Origin: Neostapfia colusana | Taxonomy: Eukaryota; Streptophyta; Magnoliopsida; Poales; Poaceae | Reading direction: 5' to 3' | NCBI GenBank assembly: GCA_030760725.1 | Contig: JASWHV010000003.1 | Location: forward strand, 61,337,264-61,401,263 | DNA length: 64,000 nt | Part shown: positions 1-9,400 of the stretch, one piece after another | How the letters are laid out: the number at the start of each line of letters is the position of its first letter | Numbering within the stretch: position 1 is the first letter of the stretch | Program-made: the position numbers and the translations under genes | The notes under the pieces: generated by a model | Told to the model about the DNA's origin: nothing | What the model saw: the letters and a program-made list of their open reading frames with translations, nothing else | Database searches by the model: none

Positions 1-1
1 G

Positions 2-1754
2 GTATGGTCTGGCTCTCCTTGTGACTACTCTAAATTGAGAGTTTTTGGCTGCACTGCTTATGCACATGTTGATAATGGAAAACTTGAGCCTAGAGCTATC
101 AAGTGCATTTTCTTGGGTTATGGTACTGGTGTCAAAGCTTATAAATTATGGGATACAGAAAAACAGGCATTTTATAGTAGAAATGTTATATTCAATGAGT
201 CTACTATGTTCACAAATGACTTGGCTACCAGTTCTAATAACCAGAAACCTGAGACTATCAGCATGCAGGTGGAGCTAGTTAATGATGATGTTGCTGCTCC
301 AAGTCAAAGTGTTGTTGATGTTCACCCTGCTACTGAAGATTTGTCTCCTACTACACACTCCTCACCTATTGTGCAGCCACCACAGGAGTCTCTCGCTGAA
401 GCTCAGCCTCGGAGGGAGATTGTTCGCCCAACAAGGTGGATTGAAGAATGTAATGTTGCTTTTGCCTTGAGTGTTGCAGAAGAAATTGAAGGTGTTCATG
501 ATCCTTCCAATTATACAGAAGCTATCTTGTCTACTGATAGTACAAAGTGGATTGGTGCAATGCATGATGAGATGGAGTCACTTCAGAAAAATGGTACCTG
601 GGAAATTGTTCCTTTGCCCACTAGCAAGAAGCCTGTTAAGTGCAAGTGGATTTATAAAAGAAAAGAAGGAATGACTCCAAATGAACCTGCAAGGTATAAA
701 GCAAGGTTAGTTGCTAAAGGATTTAGTCAAATTCCAGGTATTGATTATACTGATGTCTATTCTCCAGTTGTAAAGCACAGTTCTATTCGTACTTTCCTCA
801 GTATTGTTGCTATGCATGATTATGAGCTTGAGCAGCTAGATGTGAAAACCGCTTTTTTACATGGAGACTTGGAGGAGGACATTTACATGGACCAGCCTGA
901 GGGGTTCATTGTCCCTGGAAAAGAAGACTATGTCTGCAAGTTGAAGAAGTCATTATATGGCTTGAAGCAATCTCCAAGGCAGTGGTATAAGAGGTTTGAT
1001 TCTTTTATGATTTCAAATGGCTTTGCTAGATCTCAGTTTGACAGTTGTGTATACATTAAAGTTGTCGATGGATCACCCATATACCTATTGCTATATGTTG
1101 ATGATATGTTGATTGCTGCCAAGAGCAAGAAAGAAGTGACTACTTTAAAGGCACGCTTGAGTAGTACATTTGATATGAAGGATCTTGGTGCTGCTAAGAA
1201 AATCCTTGGCATGGAGATAATCAGGGATAGAAAATCCGGGCTTCTCTATTTGAGTCAGAAAAATTATATTGAAAAGGTCCTTCACCGCTTCAACATGGAT
1301 AATGCTAAACCTGTGAGTACACCGTTGGCCCCTCATTTTAAGTTGTCTATTTCTCAGTGTGCAGAAACTGATGATGAAATTGAGTATATGTCAAAAGTTC
1401 CATACTCTAGTGCTGTTGGGTCTCATGTATGCTATGGTATGCTCACGTCCTGACTTATCACATGCTATGAGCGTTGTTAGCAGATACATGTCTAACCTTG
1501 GCAAAGAACACTGGAAGGCAGTGCAGTGGATTTTTAGGTATTTGCGTGGTTCTTCTAGTGCTTGTTTGTGTTTTGGAAGGACTAGAGATGGTCTTATTGG
1601 CTATGTTGATGCTGATTATGCTGCTGATTTAGACAAGAGAAGGTCTCTCACAGGATATGTTTTCACTATTGGGGGTTGTGCTGTGAGTTGGAAAGCTTGT
1701 TTACAAGCTACAGTTGCCTTGTCTACTACAGAGGCAGAATATATGGCTATCTCA
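2..1754 (+). pseudogene. TE-A Ty1/copia pol fragment: integrase end, reverse transcriptase, RNase H start
   Basis: This is the downstream half of a copia polyprotein that enters from beyond the left edge (frame open from base 2). It begins in the integrase tail (RVFGCTAY, then IFLGYGTGVKAYKLW) and continues into the RT domain with WIYKRK, LDVKTAFLHGDL, SLYGLKQSPRQWY and the catalytic YVDD near 1094-1105. RNase H follows (GYVDADYAAD, RRSLTGYVF, ALSTTEAEYMA). A frameshift, best explained by a 2-bp deletion around 1421-1424, moves the frame between the RT tail and RNase H. At 1755 the gene is cut by the TE-B LTR, and the remaining RNase H resumes at 14442. RT synthesises element cDNA and RNase H degrades the RNA template. 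A Tork-like clade is my impression only. The copy is dead because of the frameshift and the insertion. Confidence 0.93.
1750..1754. repeat. TSD of TE-B, left copy (TCTCA)
   Basis: The five bases TCTCA directly before the TG of the TE-B 5' LTR recur directly after its 3' LTR (14442-14446), marking a clean integrase-mediated insertion. Confidence 0.97.
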
Positions 1755-2169
1755 TGTAACACCCCAAATTTTGATTCAAAACTCTAAACCATGTTCAGAG
1801 GGGAATTTAAAAATTTTTGGACGTGTTGCATGTTTTGCAAAAATTCAAATTCAAACCGGAATTCAAATTATACTCAAAACAGAAAAGAAATGGAAAAAGA
1901 AAAAGAGAAACGGGAAAAAAACCGGCCAGTGGGCCGAAACCCGCCAGCCGGCCCAGTTTCCCCGCGCCAGCCCGCCCCCGCGCGAGCCGCGCTGTCTCTC
2001 ACAGACAGGTGGGACCCGCCTGTCATCCCTAACCCCGAGCGTCTGCGGCCCGGACTTTTCCCCCCGAGCGCGCGCGATCTTAACTGCCCGGAAACCGCGT
2101 CCCTCAGCCTGAATTCTGGACCCAGACGAATCAAACTCGATCACAACTGACCCACCGCCCTCCCCCGGC

Positions 2170-2177
2170 TATAAAAA
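2170..2177 (+). promoter_or_regulatory. TATA box of TE-B LTR promoter
   Basis: TATAAAAA within a GC-rich context (CCCGGC before, CCCCAGCCCC after) is a canonical plant TATA box. It predicts transcription starting near position 2200. The same box lies at 11420-11427 in the 3' LTR. No ATG occurs from here until 2478. Confidence 0.7.
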
Positions 2178-2446
2178 CCCCAGCCCCGATCGGTTTTTCC
2201 CACGCGATCGCCGATTTTTACTCCGGTGAGCACCGAGACCTCGCCGGTGAATTCTGGCCGATCTAAGCTGGGAAACTCTGATCTAACTCGCTGGTCTTGA
2301 TCCACCGCCTCCGGGGAGCTTTGCAGGTGCAGAAAACTCGGAGAGTTACGGTGTAAACCCAGCGCCGACGAGCTTCGCCGTGGTTTTGCCTCGGACCTCG
2401 CCGCCGAGCACTTTCCAGGACCCCCGAGCTCGAGAAAACCCCCGAG

Positions 2447-2452
2447 GTGAGA
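2447..2452 (+). promoter_or_regulatory. Candidate 5' splice donor in TE-B leader
   Basis: CCCGAG|GTGAGA fits the plant donor consensus very well. It ends an ATG-free segment starting at the predicted transcription start. The first downstream ATG (2478) is 31 nt after the GT. Splicing from here to the acceptor-like sites at 5408 or 6489 would remove the ATG-rich leader. This is inference from sequence; no transcript is available. Confidence 0.45.
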
Positions 2453-5195
2453 TCCCCGACCTCCCCTCTACCGATCTATGCCATAAGATCACAGTTCTAG
2501 GTAGAATTCTCGCGGATCCGAAACTTTCCGGCGAGATCGCCGCTTCCCGCCGCCGTGCGCCGCCGGCAGCGCCGCCCGCGCTAGATCAGAGCGACGTGGC
2601 CGCTTGTGCGCCGTTTATTTTAAATCACACGGTAGACTTTAAAACCCCGCGTACCGGTTCGATGTTATAATCTCAGCCGTCGGTTTAAAATCGGACGGTC
2701 CACGTCAGCCCCGCATTATAAAGACTGGAATTCTTACGTGCTACCCCCTGGGGTTCTCTGGAATTGAGAGCTAGCCCCGGAAATTTCAGATCTAGCCCCT
2801 GGAACTCCAGAAAATCATGTAAATTCATTTAAAAATCAGTTTTAGCCCCTGGACTTAATAAAAATTAGGAAAAACACCTCTGATAAGTGTAGCTAGACCC
2901 CTGGAAATTATGAAAATAATATTATAGACCCTGTAATGGGGTGAATTCATTATTTTAGCCCTGTTTAGTATTTAATTTAGAAAATTGAATATGTAACTAG
3001 TGTTTAAAAATTAAAAAGTGGGACAAACATAATTGTCAAAATTAATTAAAAACTTTCTCAGTACTTAGAAAACTTTGGAGTGAGATAAAAATCTATTTTT
3101 GGGCTGAAATGAATCTGTTTCATCTATTATTCACATTTATTAGTATAGGGACACATTTTTAAGTAAAGAATAGTTATAGAAAAATAGGGAAAATAATTAT
3201 GAAATAGTTTACATCAGAGGCCAAGGTTAAAATATGTTATTAAAATTATTTAGGACCAGAACCTATACTGTTTAGATGATGTGTATTACTAATTTCATAA
3301 TAAAATACACAATTATGCATAGGAATATAAATCTGAAAATATAGCAACTAGTAAATGATAAATGGAGTTTCTAAAATACAAAGAATTCAGTTTAGGGTTG
3401 ATAGAAATTATGAAGGCACATATGGAGAAGAAAAATACTTTTCTTACATACTTGGTAGTAAAAAGGTGTAGTAGTTGAATATAAGAAATTTATTGGAAAC
3501 CCATATAAATAGTATGCAAGTATAAATGTGGACACAAAAGTAGGAATCATATATACATGGTTAAAAGTGCATGCAAGCCACAACTTAACACACATAAAGT
3601 AACCACAACACATATAATGGTAAAGAACTTTTATAAATATGAATGTGTGGTTTGTATGAAGTAGAAGTGTGAACTATGTCTTATGATTGTTGTTTTTCTT
3701 TTGCTATGTGTGATGGTATGAAGTAGAACCTGTTCAAGAGCAAGTTATCCCTTTCCAAGATCAGGACTACCCATTTCAAGAGCAGCAAGAAGGAGGCAAG
3801 TGTCCTTGACCACTTTGATCCTATGCTAGGATGTGTAGATAGAATTATTTGCATTGTCAAATGAAATATGAAACCCATGCTAGGAAAGTTTCCCTAGAAT
3901 TGCATTACCTTGTTTCCTTGTAGCTTGGGTTGGGATTTATTTTACCATGTCATTTATTTCCATGCATATGCTTAGCCATGCTTAGAATGAGATATTTGGG
4001 ACATGAGATCATCAGTTTATATTACCATACTCTTGAATGAGACATTGTGAGTTATGTAGAGGTAGGGATCAAGGCAAGTTGGATGTTTTGGTTGTGTGCT
4101 GGGTGTACGAGACTCGAGTTTGTGTTTAGTACTTGCCTGGATCCTAAGGACCGGTTCATGGAGCATGTAACCCGGCTTTACAGTGCCAACCACATGCTGA
4201 GATGGGGCAGCTTGGCCAATTAATTAGGTGTATCCCCGGCGTAGTATGGGTGTGTTGGATGGTGCGGGGAGTAGGTGTCAGCTGGACTACCATATGAACC
4301 GCAAGGCTCAAGAGGGGGCCACTGCAGCGGGGTTGGAGCCTCTTGTATGCTGTTAGGGGTGAAACCTCAGTGGGCCCACGCTCGTCGGGAATCCCTTTGT
4401 AAAGGCTTCATAGTGATCTCCTGGCTACACACCTGGGAAGTGTGAATGTGGATCGTAGCCACTGGCATAATGGAGGTTCTTTTAGTCCACCCGGCAACGG
4501 GGGATGAAATCACTACTTGTGGGTATAGTGGTACAAACTCTGCAGAGTCAAAACTGTCTTGACAGCCGTGCTCACGGTTAAGAGCGGCCTGGACTTATTC
4601 ATGATTAGAGGATTGATGGTTTTGGAAGTTAAGCGGGGAGCTTAACATTGGAAATGATGTTATGGTTATTGGATTATGATGATGGGATGGGAGATTTGGA
4701 CCATTTCACCTGTGTAGTAATGAAGGTGCTTAATAAGCTAAGGTGATAGGTATTAATTGCGTAGTGCTTTAACCATGAGTTCAACCTCTCCTTGTTCTAG
4801 CCATGCATGATATAATTTTCCCACACTTGCTGAGTACCATTGGTACTCAACCTTGCATATTTGTTGGTTTTTATTGCTGCTCAGGTCAAGATAATGAGGT
4901 GGTGTATAATGACCAAGACTTTGGACCCGAGGAAGGTTTTTAGGTTCATGAAGACCCCCGGGCAACGCCTGTGATGGAGCCCTAAAAGAATAATATTCCG
5001 CTGCTAGTTTATTTACTTGTGATGAAGCATTAGTGTCCATTGAGACATTTGCGATGTAAGACTTATTTATATTCGACACCTGGCTTGTAATAAATGATGC
5101 TTCACTATTTGTCATCACATGTATGAGAAAATAATCCTGGCATACATGTGATATTCACTTGGTTGTTTCTTCGGAAAAACCGGGTGTGACAGAGG

Positions 5196-5207
5196 TGGTA
5201 TCAGAGC
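5196..5207 (+). other. TE-B primer binding site (initiator tRNA-Met)
   Basis: TGGTATCAGAGC, four bases after the LTR end, is the standard plant PBS complementary to the 3' end of initiator tRNA(Met), which primes minus-strand synthesis. Confidence 0.95.
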
Positions 5208-5408
5208 CAAGGTTGCCCGTAGGAACGTGGACCTAGGTAGAAATGGACGTATTTAAGGGCCCTATTTTCTTAAAAACTATTTTCCAAGGTGTGGGTGGAA
5301 AAGTGTTATTAAAGGAGTCATTTTCTTCATCTTACCCCAACTTTCATTCAAAATAGGATTTTTGTTTGAGAATTTATCTAACCTAATTTTAAATTCTTTT
5401 TGTTTTAG
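5208..5408 (+). other. TE-B internal leader ending in acceptor-like sequence
   Basis: This 0.2-kb untranslated stretch becomes T-rich at its end (TTCTTTTTGTTTTAG at 5394-5408) after a branch-point-like CTAAC near 5379. The AG lies immediately before the ORF0 ATG, which looks like a 3' splice site. I see no gene in it. Confidence 0.5.
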
Positions 5409-6188
5409 ATGGTTCGCATGATTCGCACCGCTCGTAAGTCCACAGGAGGGAGAGTTCCCGTAGTTGCCCTTGCCGAAAGAGAGGAGAGTCGTCCAGTGAC
5501 GTACCTTTCCTACGGATTGGCAGTAGGAGATTTGTTGCGCCGTCTTCGACGTATGCTCGAAGCCGCCGGCAATACGGGCAAGCTAATCATCCACTATAAC
5601 TCCACCAGGACCATCCGTGAGAAGAGGGAAGAATGGAGTTCGGAGATGAGGATTATACACGAGAATCAACTGCTTAAGATTCACCACTCTCCAGCTTGTC
5701 GAGCAACACAAGTTGACGCGGAGAAAGATGTCACCTGGGAGGCCATCACCTGCCAGAGTCACATCTATCGTCGCCACTTGGACAAAACTGAGTACATGTA
5801 TGTCCTCCAACGTGAGAGTGGTACCACGGAGTACAAGTACCCACTGGTGCAGCAAGGGACTTCCCATGAGCACATGGACTTGTGCTTGGAGGATGCTGCT
5901 ATGCTCAGCACTCGATTGCAGGAGTGTCAACAAGAGCTTCAGGATGTCCGAGACACCCTGAAGGAAACGGAGGCGTTGCTGCGAGCTTGCTTAAAGGCGA
6001 GAGAAAGAGGAGATGGGAATGAACTGTGTGTCACCGTGAATGATACATGGACTCCTGACTCCCCGGATCGCCGAGCAATCAGGCGTCGTCGCACTTCTCC
6101 ACCAGCAGCCTCCCCACCCAAAGCAGAGTCAGAAGGTAGCCGAAATGAGGAGGAAGATCCCGAGGAGCCAGCTCAAGAGGACGAGTAG
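5409..6188 (+). CDS. TE-B ORF0: accessory protein with histone H3-tail-like N-terminus and coiled coil
   Basis: This intact 259-aa ORF sits between the PBS and gag, where most Ty3/gypsy elements have none. The N-terminus matches the histone H3 tail in register. If the initiator Met is removed (expected before Val), R2, T6-G13, P16, L20 and A21 are identical to H3, with K14 replaced by R. H3 K4 is replaced by Ile. Residues 157-200 look like a coiled coil (heptad-like LSTRLQECQQELQDV). Residues 221-228 form a basic, NLS-like patch (RRAIRRRR), and 240-259 are strongly acidic. I see no enzymatic motif. The ATG is chosen because it directly follows an acceptor-like AG and starts the H3 match. It uses a different frame from gag (6490). 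Function is unknown; a chromatin-facing accessory role is inference. I cannot exclude that related grass ORFs have been described. Confidence 0.8.
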   Translation: MVRMIRTARKSTGGRVPVVALAEREESRPVTYLSYGLAVGDLLRRLRRMLEAAGNTGKLIIHYNSTRTIREKREEWSSEMRIIHENQLLKIHHSPACRATQVDAEKDVTWEAITCQSHIYRRHLDKTEYMYVLQRESGTTEYKYPLVQQGTSHEHMDLCLEDAAMLSTRLQECQQELQDVRDTLKETEALLRACLKARERGDGNELCVTVNDTWTPDSPDRRAIRRRRTSPPAASPPKAESEGSRNEEEDPEEPAQEDE

Positions 6189-6489
6189 TGTAGAGTCTTT
6201 CCCCTAGCTAGCAAGAGGTCGAGTAGTCGAGTCGTTACGTAGTTAATGGTGTGATAATGCTTGGTGTGTGACGTGAGTTGTGGAGGCCATGAGCAATTGT
6301 CCACAGCCTCGTCTTCAGATTGTTTTGCTTTGGTGTGTGAACCCACAGGAAATAATAGTGCATTTATTTGGTGTGAGATATAAACCCTCGTAAAATTTTA
6401 ACAAAGCCTCAACACCTCAAAGCACCAACAAAGGAAAGTAGTAAGATGATACTAAATGATATCAAATTAACATTTGTTGATTCTGCCAG
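6189..6489 (+). other. TE-B spacer between ORF0 and gag with second acceptor-like site
   Basis: These 301 bp contain no ORF of note. They end in TTTGTTGATTCTGCCAG (6473-6489), a moderate pyrimidine tract with a terminal AG directly before the gag ATG. This may be a 3' splice site, or gag may be reached by reinitiation after ORF0. Confidence 0.45.
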
Positions 6490-9400
6490 ATGGCCGGAAG
6501 AGGAAAAGGACGTGCTGCCAACCCCGCCAACAACAATGATGAGGCATGCAACCCTCATCTTTCTGGAGGCCAGGACAGGGGTGGTCGCCGTGAAGAAGTT
6601 GATCCTCTCCACCAAATGCTGGAGAATCAAAATCAGCTTATCCAGAACTTGACTCAAGTGGTGGCCAACTTGCATCAAGTTCCACCTACACAAGCTGCAC
6701 CACGCCAACCAAGGTTGAGTGAGTTTCTAGGAACTCAACCTCCAAAGTTTGCAAGTGCTGCTGAACCTCTGGAGGCAGATGATTGGCTGAAGACCATTGA
6801 AAGTAAGATGAGGATAATACAATACCAAGGGTATGAGAGGGTGCTGTTTGCCTCTCATCAATTGCATGGATCTGCTGCTGATTGGTGGACCGCCTACGTG
6901 GCCGCCCATCATGACCCTGAGAGCATCACTTGGGAAGAGTTCAAGCATAGCTTCCGCAACCACTACATCCCAAGAGGTGAACTCAAAAACAAGAGGAAGG
7001 AGTTTTTGGGACTGCAGCAGGGAAACATGACGGTGAGGGAATACCTCACTAAAATCACTCAATTATCCCGTTATGCTCCACGGGACATAGAGACTGATGA
7101 GCAGAAACAAGATTGTTTCGTGGAAGGGCTTACCGCAGAAATGCAGTGTGCAATGTCCTCCAATGAGTATGAAAGCTTTCAAAAGATGGTGGACAGAGCA
7201 TTTGTGGTGGAAAGGAAGCTAAAGGCCCTGGAAAATGAGAATAAGAGGAAGGCGGGGTGGTCACATCAGGCCTCAGGGAGCAACACCCGCCCACGTATGA
7301 TGCAGCAACCTACGGGGCAGACGAGCCGTGCTGCGGTACCCTATTCAGCACCAAGAGGGTACAACCCAAACTACAGGCCTCCCGCAGCACCAGCACAGCC
7401 GCAACGTCAGTTTGTGCAGCAGCCTCGCCCCGCATATCCACCTCGACCAGCAGTGCAAGGACCCCCAAACCAACCCCAAGACAACAAGGGCCAAGCATCT
7501 AAGATTGGGGTGCAATGTTTCAGCTGTGGTGAAGTGGGGCACTACGCCCATAAATGCCCAAAGAAGAAGCCTGCGCCGCCACAACAGCAGAATGTAATGA
7601 GAGGACGGGTGAACCACGTCACCATGGAGGAAGCACAAGATGCACCCGACGTGGTAGTTGGTAAGTTTCCTGCCAATTTACACCTTGCAACTCTGCTGTT
7701 TGATTCTGGTGCTACCCACTCGTTCATTGCTCAAGGGTTTGTTAAGAAGCATGACCTAGCAACCACACAAATGAACCATATGCTAGCGGTAAACTCTCCA
7801 GGTGGAGAAATAAGGACAAGACAAGTGTGTCCCAAAGTGAACCTAGACATTAATGGGGTAGTATTTACGGCTAACCTCATAGTGATAGTTTCACAAGGGA
7901 TAGATATTATTTTGGGTATGGATTGGTTGACCAAACATAAAGGAATCATCCATTGTTCAACCAGAACGGTGGAATTAACTCACCCCAGTGGCACCAGAGT
8001 AAAGTTCATAACAATACACGAGCCTAGGAGGGACATCAAATTAAATCAAGTGGAGGTGAAAGTTGAGGAAATCAGGACTATCAGGGAATATCCGGATGTT
8101 TTTCCGGAGGAATTGCCAGGTATGCCTCCCGACCGTGACGTGGAATTCGCAATTGAGCTAGTACCGGGAACAGCCCCGATATACAAGAGACCTTATCGAA
8201 TGGACTCCAAGCAGCTAGAAGAGCTCAAGGATCATTTGAGAGAATTGACGGAGAAGGGGTATGTTCGCCCTAGTTCCTCACCATGGGGAGCTCCGGTGAT
8301 ATTTGTGCCTAAGAAAGATAGAACTCAAAGGTTATGCGTGGATTACCGTGCCTTGAATGAGGTAACCATCAAGAACAAGTACCCATTACCTCGCATTGAA
8401 GACTTGTTTGATCAGTTGAGGGGAGCTTGTGTGTTCTCGAAAATTGATCTCAGGTCGGGATACCACCAACTCAAGATAAGGCAATCTGATATTCCCAAGA
8501 CAGCTTTCGTATCTCGGTACGGACTGTATGAATACACTGTCATGCCTTTCGGGCTAACCAATGCCCCGGCATATTTCATGTACCTCATGAACAAGGTATT
8601 CATGGAATATCTGGACAAATTTGTGGTGGTTTTCATAGATGATATTCTCGTCTTCTCCAAAGATGAAGAAGAACATGAGAAACATCTAAGGTTGGTGTTA
8701 CAGAGGCTGAGAGAACACCAACTATATGCCAAGTTGAGCAAGTGTGAGTTTTGGCTGAAGAGAGTTCCCTTTTTAGGACATATAATCTCGGAGGGAGGAA
8801 TCTCCGTAGATCCCGCCAAAATCGAGGATATCCAGAAGTGGAAAACCCCTGAAAATGTCGGGGAAGTTCGAAGCTTTTTGGGCTTGGCTGGATACTATCG
8901 ACGGTTTATTGAGGGATTCTCCAAGATCTCGAGACCTCTCACCAAACTGTTGGAGAAGGGAATCACATTCACCTGGACGCCATAGTGCGAGACGAGCTTT
9001 CAGGAGTTAAAGAAGAGATTGACAACACCCCCAGTGTTGGTTATGCCAGATATGCAGAAGAATTTCACAGTGTACTGCGATGCCTCTGGAAATGGGTTGG
9101 GATGTGTTCTCATGCAAGAAGGACATGTCGTGGCATATGCATCCCGGCAGCTTCGGAAGCACGAGAAGAACTATCCTACACATGACCTAGAACTAGCTGC
9201 AGTGGTACACGCGTTGAAAATTTAGCGGCACTATTTGATGGGGAAGAGGACAGAGATATATACGGATCATAAGAGTTTGAAGTACATATTCACACAGCCA
9301 GATCTCAACCTCAGACAAAGGAGATGGTTAGAGCTAATCAATGACTTTGATGTGGGCATCAACTATCATCCCGGGAAAGCAAACGTCGTGGCCGATGGTT

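Larger units (their letters stand above)
1755..5191 (+). repeat. TE-B 5' LTR
   Basis: The LTR is 3437 bp, runs from TGTAACACCCC to GGGTGTGACA and is repeated at 11005-14441. It holds an AT-rich U3 start, a GC-rich stretch at about 1920-2650 with a TATA box, and then a long AT-rich region of about 2.5 kb. Small open frames inside it (for example 1791-2150 and 2380-2670) recur in the 3' LTR only because the LTRs are near-identical. I see no gene in it. Confidence 0.97.

Noticed and set aside
5196..5207. PBS sequences as tRNA gene fragments
   Set aside because: Only 12 bases complementary to the initiator tRNA 3' end are present, in the standard PBS position. No cloverleaf is seen.
5409..6188. 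ORF0 as an envelope-like gene
   Set aside because: It has no signal peptide, transmembrane segment or glycoprotein-like cysteine pattern, and it lies before gag rather than after pol.
8983..9225. TE-B stop codons as programmed readthrough or recoding
   Set aside because: They replace normally coding positions, occur at three unrelated sites, and TE-E and TE-F have no stops there. Decay is simpler.
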